Shown here: one piece after another, positions 53,114-63,427 of the stretch | How positions within the stretch are numbered: the first letter of the stretch is position 1 | Layout: each line of letters begins with the position of its first letter | DNA from: Silvibacterium bohemicum | Lineage (GTDB): Bacteria > Acidobacteriota > Terriglobia > Terriglobales > Acidobacteriaceae | Reading direction: 5' to 3' | DNA length: 64,000 nucleotides | Assembly (NCBI RefSeq): GCF_001006305.1 | Contig: NZ_LBHJ01000019.1 | Location: 124,001-188,000 of the forward strand | The notes under the pieces: model-generated | The model's input: the letters and a program-made list of their open reading frames with translations, nothing else | Databases searched by the model: none | Told to the model about the DNA's origin: nothing | Made by a program: the position numbers and the translations under genes

Positions 53114-54583
53114 ATGACTGGTAATAATACGGAATCCAATCACTCATTGGAACGGAAGACTGCAATCCCCGGCCCGGACCATCTCTCACGCCGCCGCAAA
53201 CGAGGACTTCTCTTGAAAACAGCTGTTCCCTCTACGGAAGTTCACCCAGGAACCGAAGCCGTGAGTTTGCGGCGCTCACTGAAGCTCTGGCACCTGATCC
53301 TCTACGGCATCATCATCATTCAGCCCACGGCTCCGATGAGCATCTACGGCGTCGTCAGCAACGCCGCGCGGGGACATGTGGTCACGACTATTCTGGTGGC
53401 GATGGTCGCCATGCTCTTTACCGCCGTGAGCTACGGGCGAATGGCGCGAGTCTACCCCAGCGCCGGATCGGCATACACTTACGTTGCCAAGGAGCTGCAT
53501 CCCCTGGGCGGTTATGTGGTCGGCTGGTCCATGCTGATGGATTACATGCTCAACCCCATCATCTGCGTGGTGTGGTGCAGCGTGGCCGCGCAGGATATCT
53601 TCCCCGCGATTCCCTATGCTGCCTGGGTTTTGGCGTTTGTCATCGTATTCACCGCACTCAATCTGCGCGGCGTGCAGAGCTCGGCGCGCGTCAATGCCTT
53701 CCTCGCCCTTGGCATGAGCATCGTGGTCGTCATCTTCCTGGCCTATGCGTTTCACTACATCGCCACTGTGATGCGGCCCATCGGCGGAGCATGGCTGACG
53801 CCGTTTTACGATCCCACCACTTTCTCTGCGCGCCGGCTATTTCAAGGAACCTCCATCGCCGTGTTGACTTACATCGGTTTCGATGGCATCTCGACCATGT
53901 CCGAAGAGGTTGAGAATCCGCAGCGCAACATCATGCTTGGAACCGTCTTCACCTGCCTCGCCATCGGACTGCTATCAGCCGTTGAGGTGTATGCGGCTCA
54001 GCTTGCGTGGCCCACTCGCACTCCCTTTCCCGCCGCGATGGAGGACACCGCATTTGTTCACGTAGCCCTGCGCGTGGGCGGCAGATTTCTCTTCCTGCTG
54101 TTAAATGGAACTCTGCTGGTTGCAAATATGGGGTCGGGCATCGCGGCTCAATTCGGCGCGGCGCGCCTGCTCTATGGAATGGGCCGCGAAAATGCTCTGC
54201 CGCAGAAATTCTTCGGAGTACTCAGTCCGAAAACTGCAATTCCCCGGAACAACGTTCTCCTGCTTGGGCTGGTGACTCTCACCGGATCTTTCCTTCTCAG
54301 CTTCGAGCGCGGAGCCGAGCTGCTGAACTTTGGAGCGTTCATCGCCTTCATGGGCGTGAACATTGCCGCCCTGGTGCACTACAAATTCCGGTCGGGAGAA
54401 AAAGTCAAGCTGGCTGCAACCGTCCCCGTGCTCGGGTTCCTGGTCTGCGGATTTATCTGGCTCAACCTCAGCCACGCCGCGCAGTTGCTGGGGATCGCGT
54501 GGATCGCATTTGGTCTGCTCGTCTACTTCCTTATGCGCCGCACGAAGCCGCACAATTCTACGAACTCGCTCTCGCCGTCGTAA
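53114..54583 (+). CDS. APC-superfamily permease
   Basis: The 489-residue protein is an amino acid/polyamine/organocation-type transporter with about twelve membrane helices from residue 55 on. The helix 1 signature is LILYGIIIIQPTAPMSIYG. The helix 2-3 region has ARVYPSAGSAYTYVAKELHPLGGYVVGW, and GTSIAVLTYIGFDGISTMSEEVENPQRN is the family-typical helix 6 and loop. The N-terminal 50 residues are hydrophilic and longer than usual, so translation may begin later. The neighbours (M20 peptidase and GatZ-like protein) suggest uptake of an amino-acid-linked substrate, which is inference only. Confidence 0.88.
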   Translation: MTGNNTESNHSLERKTAIPGPDHLSRRRKRGLLLKTAVPSTEVHPGTEAVSLRRSLKLWHLILYGIIIIQPTAPMSIYGVVSNAARGHVVTTILVAMVAMLFTAVSYGRMARVYPSAGSAYTYVAKELHPLGGYVVGWSMLMDYMLNPIICVVWCSVAAQDIFPAIPYAAWVLAFVIVFTALNLRGVQSSARVNAFLALGMSIVVVIFLAYAFHYIATVMRPIGGAWLTPFYDPTTFSARRLFQGTSIAVLTYIGFDGISTMSEEVENPQRNIMLGTVFTCLAIGLLSAVEVYAAQLAWPTRTPFPAAMEDTAFVHVALRVGGRFLFLLLNGTLLVANMGSGIAAQFGAARLLYGMGRENALPQKFFGVLSPKTAIPRNNVLLLGLVTLTGSFLLSFERGAELLNFGAFIAFMGVNIAALVHYKFRSGEKVKLAATVPVLGFLVCGFIWLNLSHAAQLLGIAWIAFGLLVYFLMRRTKPHNSTNSLSPS

Positions 54584-54648
54584 TCGAACCATTCCATCCC
54601 ACGATCTCTGGCGCTTGCTGCAATTTTGGCATCGTTTCCTGCATATCG

Positions 54649-55935
54649 ATGTCCCTGATCCCGTTTCGCATGGACTCTGGGGGAGAGGTGGACGTGGACC
54701 TGCGAGCAAACGCCGGAATGATTTTTTTACTCGCGGGAGTGTCGCTCGCGGCGATCTCCTGCTCCCGTGTCGCGGCAAAGACTGAAGCCGATGCGGGAGA
54801 AGAGGTGCCGGTGCGTGCCGTCCGCGCGGTCACTCAGGATGTTCCGTTCGATATCGCAGCCGTGGGCAATGTGGAGTCGGTCGACAGCGTCGAGGTGAAG
54901 TCGCGCATCGCGGGGCAGGTGGAGCGCGTCGCTTTCCAGGAAGGGGAGAACGTAGCGAAGGGGCAGACGCTCTTCGCCATCGACCGGACGGCGCTCGAGC
55001 AGCAGGCTGCGGAACAGCGCGCGGAGCTGGCCCGCGATGCCGCGATGGAGGAGCAGGCACGCGCCATCGTCGCAAGAGACGCTGCATCCGAGAAGCATAG
55101 CCAATCCGAGGCGGATATTGCAGTGCAGCTCGGAAAGTTGGGAGTAATCTCCGGGCAGCGCGTCGATGAGCTGACTACGGCGCACGATACGGCAAGCGCC
55201 GGCGTGCACTCTGACCAGGCTGCCGTTACAGCCGCTGAGGCCACAAGAAATGCAGACCAGGCGCGTCTGGCCGAGACGCAGCTGCAGCTGAGCCAGACGA
55301 ATGTGATCGCTCCGATCGCGGGGCGCGTAGGTGCAGCCATGGTAAAGGCGGGGAACATTGTCGCGAACGATGGCGCGACGCTGGTGATGCTGCTGCAAAT
55401 GACGCCCATCGATGTCACGTTCGGCGTCCCCGAGCAGGTGCTGCCCGAGGTGCGGAGGCTGAATGCACAAGGGGCATTGACGGTGGAAGCAAGCCATAGC
55501 GGAGGCGCCTCCCAGGAGGGACGGCTGGCGTTCATTGACAACACCGTGGATGCCACGACGGGAACGATCCGGCTGAAGGCGATTTTTCCGAACACGGATG
55601 GGGCGCTCTGGCCGGGTGAATTTGTTCACGTGCGTCTTCGTTTGCGAGTCGATCCATCGCGAATCGTGATTCCGAATGCATCCGTCGAGGATGGCGTCAG
55701 GGGGAAATATGCGTGGCTGCTCTGTGGAGGCCGGGCTTGCATGACATATGTAACAGTTTCACGCACATATCTTCCGGAAGAAGGGCCGGAGCTGGCCGTA
55801 ATTGGTAGCGGCGTTCGTTCCGGCGACATGGTGGTGACCGAAGGACAGCTGCGGCTTACATCCGGCGCGCGCGTAGCCGTGCTTGGCGGCAACGAGGAAT
55901 CAAGCGGCCCCAGCGCGAGTACGGTTGCGAAATGA
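54649..55935 (+). CDS. RND efflux periplasmic adaptor
   Basis: The start is uncertain: ATG at 54649 (428 residues), ATG at 54670, or a GTG near 54694 following GGGGGAGAGG. A hydrophobic segment ending in SLAAISCSR may be a lipoprotein signal. The membrane-fusion-protein fold is read in order: barrel-sandwich strand VESVDSVEVKSRIAGQVERV, FQEGENVAKGQTLFAID, a coiled-coil hairpin rich in Ala/Glu/Gln (about residues 115-215), returning strand NVIAPIAGRVGAAMVKAGNIV, and the beta-barrel DGALWPGEFVHVRLRL. It links the inner-membrane pump to an outer-membrane channel. The pump gene follows after 25 bases. Confidence 0.9.
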   Translation: MSLIPFRMDSGGEVDVDLRANAGMIFLLAGVSLAAISCSRVAAKTEADAGEEVPVRAVRAVTQDVPFDIAAVGNVESVDSVEVKSRIAGQVERVAFQEGENVAKGQTLFAIDRTALEQQAAEQRAELARDAAMEEQARAIVARDAASEKHSQSEADIAVQLGKLGVISGQRVDELTTAHDTASAGVHSDQAAVTAAEATRNADQARLAETQLQLSQTNVIAPIAGRVGAAMVKAGNIVANDGATLVMLLQMTPIDVTFGVPEQVLPEVRRLNAQGALTVEASHSGGASQEGRLAFIDNTVDATTGTIRLKAIFPNTDGALWPGEFVHVRLRLRVDPSRIVIPNASVEDGVRGKYAWLLCGGRACMTYVTVSRTYLPEEGPELAVIGSGVRSGDMVVTEGQLRLTSGARVAVLGGNEESSGPSASTVAK

Positions 55936-55960
55936 CCGGCGGGAGATCGGCGGCCAAACT

Positions 55961-58900
55961 ATGGGACTGACAGCCTTCTTTATCCGGCGCGCCACTACAA
56001 CGACGCTGATGATGGCGGCAATTGCAGGCTTTGGTTTTCTTTGCTATTTCTCCTTGCCGGTCAGCAACCTTCCCGAAGTCGAGTATCCGACGATCCGCGT
56101 GAATGCGGGGCTGCCCGGTGCGAATCCCGATGTAATAGCCTCCACGGTGGCCACGCCGCTGGAGAGCGAGTTCTCGATGATCCCCGGGATCGCGAACATG
56201 ACTTCGTCGAGCCAGACGGGAGAGACGAACATCGTTCTGCAATTCGACCTGAACCGCAGCATCGATGCGGCTGCGCAGGACGTGCAGGCGGCGATTGCGC
56301 GAGCGGCAGGCACGCTGCCAGCAAGCATGCCATCTCCACCGTCCTACTCGAAGGTGAATCCGGCGGCTGATCCCATCCTATGGCTGGAGATGTCGTCGTC
56401 GACGATGGCGCTCCGTGATTTCGCGAGATACGCGGACCAGGTTTTCGCGAAGCGCATCGCGATGGTGAGCGGAGTTTCGCAGGTGCCGGTGTGGGGGCCT
56501 TCGCAGCCTGCGATTCGCGTGCAGGTCGATCCGGCAAAGCTGGCCGCTTACGGATTGGATCTCGAGCAGATTCGGACGGCGCTCAGCGCGAACAGCTCCA
56601 GTCTCCCCTCCGGCACCTTGTATGGCGATGCGCGAGACTATTCGCTGCAGGCCAATAGCCAGCTGACGACTGCCGCGCAGTTCTCGCAGCTGATCGTGGC
56701 GTACAGAGGTGGTGTTCCGCTGCGGTTGAATCAGGTCGCGGATGTCTTCAACAGTTCGCGCGATGACAAGAGCACTTTCTGGATCAACGGGCGGCCCAGC
56801 GTGATCCTCGCTGTCAGAAAACAGCCGGGCACCAACACGGTGGATGTTGCCGATCACGTGAAGGAGGTCATTCGCTCGCTGCGCGCCTCAATGCCGCCTG
56901 GCGTTTCGCTGGGAAACGTCGCGGACGACGCCACCATGGTTCGCGATTCCATCGCAGAAGTAAACAGGACGCTGATCCTGACCATCGTGCTGGTGGTGCT
57001 GGTGATTTTCGCGTTCCTTGGTACGGTGTCGTCGACGATGATTGCCTGCGCCACCATTCCGGTGTCGATTCTCGGCTCGTTCCTTGCGATGCGGCTGCTG
57101 GGCTACTCCGTCGATTTGTTTTCCATGATGGGCATCACGCTTTCAGTGGGCTTTGTCGTCGACGACGCCATCGTGATGATCGAGAACATTGTGCGCCATC
57201 GCGAAATGGGCAAGTCCAGACTGCAGGCGGCGCTCGACGGAGCGAGCGAGGTAAGCTTCACGATCATCTCGATGACGGTTTCCCTGGTCGCCGTCTTTCT
57301 TCCGATTCTTTTTCTGAATGGCGTGCTAGGACGGCTGCTGCGCGAATTCGCCGTGACCATCTCGGTCTCGATTTTGCTCTCCGCTCTTACCGCGCTCACC
57401 CTGACTCCGATGCTGTGCAGCCGCTTCCTGGGATCGCGGGAGCAGGCGCAGAGCTGGTTCCAGCGGCAAACGGAACGCATGTATGCTGCGATGGAACACG
57501 GCTATCAGCGTTCTCTCGGCGTTGTCATGCAACACAGACGCGCGACCATCGGCCTGAGTGTAGCAATGACTTTGCTCACCATCGTTTTGTTTGTGGAGAT
57601 GCCGAAGAGCTTCATGCCTCCGGTGGACGTCGGTTCGATCAACGGCACGCTGGAGGCCGCGCAGAACAACTCTTTTGCGCAGATGATTGCCTATGGCGAG
57701 CAGGTCAACGCCATCCTGGCAAAGATGCCGTGGATGGAGAGCAACGTGTCGGGAGTGGAAGCACAGAACCGTGGATGGTTTCATATCAATCTTCTCGAAG
57801 ATCGGCATCGGCCCAACGTGCAGATTCTCATGGCCGATTTACAGAAGAAGCTGAATCGGATTCCAGGGCTGAATGTGTATCTGCGGCAGGGAGACTTTCT
57901 GAGCCTCGGACAGAATGAGACACGCTCTCAATACTCCGCGGTTCTTCAAGGGCCTGATCCCGACGAACTTTACCGATGGGCGCCGCGGTTGCAGACTAAG
58001 CTGCAATCGCTTCCTGAGTTGGCGAAAGTTTCCACCGATCTGGAGCTGAGCGCGCCGCGGGTGAATGTCGACATACGACGCGACCTGGCCATGTCGCTCG
58101 GTGTCGATCCGCAGAGCATCGCCAGCACGCTGTACGATGCGTACGGGAATCGGCGCGCCAGCACCATCACCGTCGCCTCGCAACAGTACGACGTGATCCT
58201 CGAGGTACTGAAAGAAGATCAACGCGATCCGGAATCATTGGGAAATCTCTATCTTCGATCCAGCACGGGGCGTCTCGTTCCGCTCTCCGCGGTGACTCGT
58301 CTCACGCAGACCGTGGCCCCGCTGAGCGTCAACCACGTCGGGCAGTTCCCTGCTGTGACATTTCAGTTCGACCTGCAGCGCGGCGTCTCGCTCGATTCTG
58401 CAACGAGATTGATTCAACGCGCTGCGGAAGACATTGGCATGCCGGCAACTTTAACATTCGCGTTTCAGGGAACGGCGGCACAGTTCCAGAGCTCGCTCAA
58501 GGGCCTGGGGCTCCTGCTGGTGATCGCGGTGATGGTCATTTATCTGGTTCTCGGTGTGCTTTATGAGAACTTCATCCACCCTCTGACCATTCTTTCCGGC
58601 TTGCCGTCAGCGGCTATCGGCGCGCTGCTCACACTGCTGCTTTTCGGGCAGGACCTTAATCTCTATTCCTTCCTCGGTGTGATCCTGCTGATCGGGATCG
58701 TCAAGAAGAACGCGATCATGATTGTCGACTTCGCGCTCCAGGCGGAGCACGAGCAGCATCTGGAACCTGAGGCCGCAGTCTTTCAAGGATGCGTGCAACG
58801 ATTCCGTCCGATCATGATGACGACCATGGCTGCCTTGCTCGGAGCTGTTCCCATCGCTCTCGGCAGCGGCGCAAGCGGCGAGGCACGGCGCCCGCTCGGT

Positions 58901-59062
58901 ATCGCAATTGTGGGAGGTCTTCTCTTGTCGCAATCTCTCACTCTATATGTCACGCCGGTGATCTATCTCTATCTGCACCGTTTCCAACGCCTTCGGCCGA
59001 CTTGGAGTCATCGGAATACCATCGCGGCTCCGCAAACGCTGGAAGCCACGATCTCGGATTGA
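55961..59062 (+). CDS. RND multidrug efflux pump
   Basis: The ATG at 55961 gives a 1033-residue proton-driven RND transporter, the usual length of HAE1-type pumps. The N-terminal helix (FIRRATTTTLMMAAIAGFGF) is followed by FSLPVSNLPEVEYPTIRV, a porter domain, and the proton-relay helix region VGFVVDDAIVMIENIVRHRE with paired Asp residues. A second half repeats this with GVILLIGIVKKNAIMIVDFA and AALLGAVPIALGSGASGEARRPLGIAIVGG. It works with the adaptor encoded just upstream. No outer-membrane channel gene follows, so the channel must be encoded elsewhere. Substrate range cannot be told. Confidence 0.95.
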   Translation: MGLTAFFIRRATTTTLMMAAIAGFGFLCYFSLPVSNLPEVEYPTIRVNAGLPGANPDVIASTVATPLESEFSMIPGIANMTSSSQTGETNIVLQFDLNRSIDAAAQDVQAAIARAAGTLPASMPSPPSYSKVNPAADPILWLEMSSSTMALRDFARYADQVFAKRIAMVSGVSQVPVWGPSQPAIRVQVDPAKLAAYGLDLEQIRTALSANSSSLPSGTLYGDARDYSLQANSQLTTAAQFSQLIVAYRGGVPLRLNQVADVFNSSRDDKSTFWINGRPSVILAVRKQPGTNTVDVADHVKEVIRSLRASMPPGVSLGNVADDATMVRDSIAEVNRTLILTIVLVVLVIFAFLGTVSSTMIACATIPVSILGSFLAMRLLGYSVDLFSMMGITLSVGFVVDDAIVMIENIVRHREMGKSRLQAALDGASEVSFTIISMTVSLVAVFLPILFLNGVLGRLLREFAVTISVSILLSALTALTLTPMLCSRFLGSREQAQSWFQRQTERMYAAMEHGYQRSLGVVMQHRRATIGLSVAMTLLTIVLFVEMPKSFMPPVDVGSINGTLEAAQNNSFAQMIAYGEQVNAILAKMPWMESNVSGVEAQNRGWFHINLLEDRHRPNVQILMADLQKKLNRIPGLNVYLRQGDFLSLGQNETRSQYSAVLQGPDPDELYRWAPRLQTKLQSLPELAKVSTDLELSAPRVNVDIRRDLAMSLGVDPQSIASTLYDAYGNRRASTITVASQQYDVILEVLKEDQRDPESLGNLYLRSSTGRLVPLSAVTRLTQTVAPLSVNHVGQFPAVTFQFDLQRGVSLDSATRLIQRAAEDIGMPATLTFAFQGTAAQFQSSLKGLGLLLVIAVMVIYLVLGVLYENFIHPLTILSGLPSAAIGALLTLLLFGQDLNLYSFLGVILLIGIVKKNAIMIVDFALQAEHEQHLEPEAAVFQGCVQRFRPIMMTTMAALLGAVPIALGSGASGEARRPLGIAIVGGLLLSQSLTLYVTPVIYLYLHRFQRLRPTWSHRNTIAAPQTLEATISD

Positions 59063-59108
59063 TTCCGGCTTGGACGCTCGCAACATCTTCGCACCGCCCA
59101 TGAGCCTG

Positions 59109-61490
59109 CTAGCGGATCAACTGGAATGAAGCGATGATGTCTCGCGGGCTTCCTGGATAAACCGCGAAGCGGCCGCTGGCTCCCGAGAAGTAGCGCCGGT
59201 CGAGAAGATTGTTCGCGTTCAGCGCGAAGCGATACCTCCAGCCTGCCTCCTTCGGAGGCTCATATGAGATACCGGCATCGACTCTCCCCCATCCCGGTAC
59301 GAGGTAGAAGGTATTCGGCGCAGCCTGCGTAATGAGTTGTCCCTGCATGTTGCTCACGCCGGAGACACCGGCACCGATCGAAGCTCCGCTTAACCGGCCT
59401 TGCGACTGGGTGTAGCGCGTCCAGAGATTCCCCGTATGCCTGGGCACGGATTGCAGTTGGCTGTCGACGAGGTAGGTGTTGTCCTTGTGGATGGTCGCGT
59501 TGGTAAGAGCGTAGCCGCTGATGAGATCCCACTGATGAGTCAGGTGCGTAAGCGCGTTGAACTCCATGCCGCGGCTGCGCTGCTGTCCCAGTTGGATGGA
59601 GAACCCAGGATTGTTCGGATCTGCGGTGATGACGTTGGTGAGATCGATCTGATAGACCGCCGCTGTTCCCGTAACCCGATGGCTCAAGGTGTCGAACTTG
59701 AAGCCGGTCTCGAGCAGCCGCCCATACTCGGGAACGAAGGGCGTCCCGTTTGCCTGGGTTCCAGACTCCGGCTGGAAGGACTTGTTGTAGGTTGCGTAGA
59801 ACGAGAACGCCTGAACCGGGTCATACACCAGGCCGACCCGCGGCGACCATGCCGTGTCACGGCTTGAAGAGCTTGGAGACGCGAAGTAGCCGACGGTCTT
59901 GAGCTTGGCCAGGTCATAGCGAAGGCCGCCCGTCACTTTGAGCTTCGGCGTGAGCGTGATCTGGTCTTGCAGATAACCGCCGCCGTAACCATCGCGGGTT
60001 TGATTGATGGTCGACTCCATCAGATCGCGCGGCGGCAATGCGGCATAGTTTGGATAGTAGATGTTCAAGGTCTCGGCCGGGGTTCCGGAAGCCTGGCGCG
60101 TCGTATTGGTGTCGTATATCTCGTAGTCAAGCTCCGCACCGGCGAGCAGCGTGTGCTGGATCGGTCCTGTCTTCACCGTTCCCGTCACTTCATTGATCCA
60201 ATAGTGAGCTTGAAAGTACTGATCCGAGCGCAGATCGTTCAGTGTGACCATCTGCATATCCTTCGAAAGCGCATTGGCGACGCGAGCGTTGTAGTTATCC
60301 CAGCCGGTGGAAGAGCGCTCATAGCTGCGAAAGGTCCATCCACGCCCCAGGGCTTGATCGAAACTTAATCCAGCTTTGCCCTGGCGATATGGATAGACGA
60401 GGTTGGGGTCAGCAAGATACCGGCTCACCGGCAGATTGGCCGGCCTTGTTCCGATGGCAATCAGGCCGCGGTCGTTGAGATTGCTTCCGCCGAGAAATTC
60501 CGTGTAGAGCCGCAGACTCGTCGATGGCGAGGGGGTCCACGTCAACGTGGGAGACAGGAAGAGACGCCGGGTGAAGTTGAAGTCGCGGAAGCTCTGGCTA
60601 TCCTGCCCCGAGGCAATGAAGCGATAGAGCAACGACTTGTTCGCGGTGAGAGGTCCGGAGGCGTCGATCGTCGGCCGCAGGAGTTGATACGAGCCGCCCT
60701 GCATCGTTGCGCTGTAGTAGTGCTCTGAGAGCGGCTGTTTCGTAACGAGATTGACGACCCCGCCGGGATCGAGGCGGCCAAAAACAGTTGATGATGGTCC
60801 TTTGAGAATATCCACGCGCTCGACGTTCGCGAAATCAGGAAAAGTGGCGTTGGCATTCGAAGCGTTGCGAAAGCCATCCTGAAATGTGGTGTCGGTGACA
60901 AAACCGCGTAACGTCACGCGTTCCTGCCGGCCACCGGCGTCCTCCGCAATGGTGACGCCGCTCACATTGCGAACGGCATCGGCAAGCCTTATAACCTGCT
61001 GATCCTGCAAAACCTGCTCTGGGATCACGTAGACGGCCTGCGGTATATCGCGAATCGAGGTATCGGTGCGAGTCGCTTCGCTATTTTCGCTTACCGCATA
61101 GCCTTGCGCACCAGCCCGAACTTCAACGGTGCTGTTTTCCTGTGCGACATTCAAGACCAAATCCTGTTGATTGGCCCTGTTTGGCAAAACCTGAAAGGTC
61201 TGCTGCTTCGTGGTGAAGCCTTTTGAGACCACGGCCAAGCTATATGTGCCTGCGGGAAGTTGAACGGTATAGGCTCCCGTTGCATCGGTCGTGGCGCTGA
61301 CCGCAAGGTTGCCGCAGGTGAGCGTTACCTGCGCATCGCGAAGCAGTGCTCCGCTCGGATCGGAGATGATACCGGACAGCGTGACCTCCGGATCACCGTG
61401 AGAGGGACAGGCAGACTGTGCGTAGCCGGAGTTCGGAACAGAAACAAAAAGAGCTGCGGCAAAAATCAGGGACAACAGGGAACGGAACAT
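59109..61490 (-). CDS. TonB-dependent siderophore-type receptor
   Basis: The ATG at 61490 gives 793 residues with a signal peptide (MFRSLLSLIFAAALFVSVPN, cleaved after YAQ). A carboxypeptidase-regulatory-like domain (VTLSGIISDPSGALLRDA) precedes the plug, which has the siderophore-receptor form: IRDIPQAVYVIPEQVL, RLADAVRNVSGVTIAEDAGG and KGPSSTVFGRLDPGGVVNLVTK. The barrel ends in a FhuA/FecA-like way with YRFALNANNLLDRRYFSG. It should take up ferric siderophores or a similar metal chelate. The PepSY membrane protein gene lies upstream on the same strand and may reduce or process the imported iron. No Fur box was visible upstream. Confidence 0.93.
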   Translation of the reverse strand: MFRSLLSLIFAAALFVSVPNSGYAQSACPSHGDPEVTLSGIISDPSGALLRDAQVTLTCGNLAVSATTDATGAYTVQLPAGTYSLAVVSKGFTTKQQTFQVLPNRANQQDLVLNVAQENSTVEVRAGAQGYAVSENSEATRTDTSIRDIPQAVYVIPEQVLQDQQVIRLADAVRNVSGVTIAEDAGGRQERVTLRGFVTDTTFQDGFRNASNANATFPDFANVERVDILKGPSSTVFGRLDPGGVVNLVTKQPLSEHYYSATMQGGSYQLLRPTIDASGPLTANKSLLYRFIASGQDSQSFRDFNFTRRLFLSPTLTWTPSPSTSLRLYTEFLGGSNLNDRGLIAIGTRPANLPVSRYLADPNLVYPYRQGKAGLSFDQALGRGWTFRSYERSSTGWDNYNARVANALSKDMQMVTLNDLRSDQYFQAHYWINEVTGTVKTGPIQHTLLAGAELDYEIYDTNTTRQASGTPAETLNIYYPNYAALPPRDLMESTINQTRDGYGGGYLQDQITLTPKLKVTGGLRYDLAKLKTVGYFASPSSSSRDTAWSPRVGLVYDPVQAFSFYATYNKSFQPESGTQANGTPFVPEYGRLLETGFKFDTLSHRVTGTAAVYQIDLTNVITADPNNPGFSIQLGQQRSRGMEFNALTHLTHQWDLISGYALTNATIHKDNTYLVDSQLQSVPRHTGNLWTRYTQSQGRLSGASIGAGVSGVSNMQGQLITQAAPNTFYLVPGWGRVDAGISYEPPKEAGWRYRFALNANNLLDRRYFSGASGRFAVYPGSPRDIIASFQLIR

Positions 61491-61628
61491 AACCAACCTT
61501 TCGTGCAAGGGGCCACGCGCCGCTCTCTCGTGAAGCAGTCGTAAGCCTCGAATCCATCGATCTCTCGTCCCGGTAGACCTTCGCCAAAAGACTCCACCCA
61601 AGACTTCCCAATACAACGTGCGAAAACG

Positions 61629-62801
61629 TTAGACGCGGACCGTTGTCTTCGCCTCCTTGTCGGGAGCGATTGCCATGTGGGCCCTCCGGCGCTTTCTCCA
61701 TGACGCGAAGCGCCGCAGCGAAAGCGAAAAGCCTGTCCACACCAACATAAGGGCGCTCAATGTCGCCGACAGCGCGATGAAGCGGCCAACCATTCCAAAC
61801 ATCTCTCCGGTGTGTAGAAATCTCGCATAGAGTCTCCACTGCCTGCCGCGAGGGTTTGCAGAGAACGGCTCCCAACGAACCATCTCACCGTCTTTGCGCG
61901 CGATGACCAGCTGCGCACGCTGCTGCGGTCTGCTGCCCTCTCCTTCGTCCACCGTAAAAGTCACGTTCGGGTCCTTCGCAGCCGGCAGGCGCATCGACAG
62001 GCTCTTCCATCTTGCGTCCTGCATCATGGCCTTCCGGATGGCGAGGTCGAGTGTGGGAAATTTATCGGACGAGAGCGGCTTTGGCCGCTTCGGCTCGAGG
62101 CCGGCACGCTCCATCGGAGGAGGATCTCCAGCCGCACGATAGAGGAGCGCATTCGCCCAGGGGTAGGCCATGATGATGCCGCTCAGAACGATCAGGGCCA
62201 GCGGCAGAGACATCCAGATGCCGAAGACGTTGTGCCAATTCCACTCGCGGGCACGCCCCTTGAGATTGCCGCGGAAGAAAATCGCGGGGCGCAGATGCTT
62301 CCAGGTAAACTTTCGCGGAAGCCAGATGACAATGCCGCTGAGGATCATGAAGAAGAAGCCGAGGACCGCGGCGTTCTTGATGGCGCGAAGCGTCTCGTGA
62401 CGGACCCCGTTGAGCGCGATCCACCGATGAAGGTCCCGCGTCGCCTGGAAGAAGTTTCGCAGCCCATTCGCGCCCTGGCCGATCACCTTTCCCTCACAAC
62501 CATCGACGAGGACGACTCTGTCGGTTCCGAAGGCAACTTCGGCCGGCTGGTGCGGATCGGAGTAGAGCATCAATCCGGTCGGCGAGCCGGGCTCAAAATC
62601 GACTGCATTTTCGAGGAGGGCCGAGGGCTCGACACAGCTCTGCTGAGAAGGGGCGGCAATCCGCGAATTACGCTCTGCCCAGCCGATGATCTGGGCCTGG
62701 AAGGTCATGATCGACCCGGTGATGGCGAGAAACGCAACCACCAGACCAATGGTGAGGCCGACTGTCAGGTGAAGCCAGAGAAGCGCTCTCCGGAGCGTCA
62801 T
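61629..62801 (-). CDS. PepSY-associated membrane protein
   Basis: The ATG at 62801 gives 390 residues with about four membrane helices. The first is LLWLHLTVGLTIGLVVAFLAITGSIMTF (residues about 8-35), and ALNGVRHETLRAIKNAAVLGFFFMILSGIVIWLPR and FGIWMSLPLALIVLSGIIMAYPWANALLY follow. This is the PepSY-TM (iron-regulated membrane protein/PiuB-like) pattern, with His residues in the helices that may bind heme. The pairing with a siderophore-type receptor gene 138 bases downstream suggests a role in iron release from the imported complex. A longer in-frame opening to 63032 has no family resemblance. Confidence 0.9.
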   Translation of the reverse strand: MTLRRALLWLHLTVGLTIGLVVAFLAITGSIMTFQAQIIGWAERNSRIAAPSQQSCVEPSALLENAVDFEPGSPTGLMLYSDPHQPAEVAFGTDRVVLVDGCEGKVIGQGANGLRNFFQATRDLHRWIALNGVRHETLRAIKNAAVLGFFFMILSGIVIWLPRKFTWKHLRPAIFFRGNLKGRAREWNWHNVFGIWMSLPLALIVLSGIIMAYPWANALLYRAAGDPPPMERAGLEPKRPKPLSSDKFPTLDLAIRKAMMQDARWKSLSMRLPAAKDPNVTFTVDEGEGSRPQQRAQLVIARKDGEMVRWEPFSANPRGRQWRLYARFLHTGEMFGMVGRFIALSATLSALMLVWTGFSLSLRRFASWRKRRRAHMAIAPDKEAKTTVRV

Positions 62802-63427
62802 CGAGGCTGTCGCCCGATCGCTTGAGTCGTGGCTCGCAAAATTGCCGCAGATTCCAGACAGTTTACCAACGCCATCCTCCAGAGACACCGACAGGAAAGG
62901 ATTGCGCGTTTTATACTGGCAGCAATCGTCAGCCTTCGGGTTGTCGATCTCGGACCTCCCCTGGTGCTTCGCCAAAAAGACAACCAGGGGAGGTCTCCTC
63001 GCACTCTCAAAATACGACAAATTCAGTCGCATATCAAGATGACGCCAATGTAATGTTGGTGAAATTTTGATCCCACTTCCGGGTGGGCTGCCAAAAGATC
63101 AGCGAATCTCCTCTGCGTTCGCTTGGCCAACGCCACGCACGGCCCGTTCGCTTTACTGCGAGTTCCCCCCTGGAGCGGCGGGTTAACTGCTTGGATATCA
63201 CCGTGAGATGACCGTTGCTCACCGTGTCATTTGCTTTCTCATCTGTCATTCTCACGATAGGAACCGTGGAGCCGGACGGCTGCCGGGAAACCTGACGAGG
63301 GATGGATGCGTGCATCTGCTCCCGTAGAAATCCGCGTGGGGATCACAGCGAAACCATCGGGCGGTTGTCTCGCCGGCGTGCCCCTTCAATTCATGCTCAC
63401 GAGAATCGAGAAGGGAGTTTCCTCCAG
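62802..63427. other. Long divergent intergenic region
   Basis: This 626-base stretch lies between the PepSY gene and the last ECF sigma gene. A 93-codon minus-strand opening (63034-63315) has no recognisable family and no clear ribosome-binding site. No Fur-type or other palindromic operator was evident. Promoters for both flanking genes must lie here. Confidence 0.45.

Noticed and set aside
61491-61628. Fur box upstream of the siderophore receptor
   Set aside because: No GATAATGATAATCATTATC-like palindrome is visible here or in 62802-63427.
63034-63315. Possible 93-residue protein in the last intergenic region
   Set aside because: No family, no convincing ribosome-binding site, and Arg/Ser-rich composition typical of chance frames.
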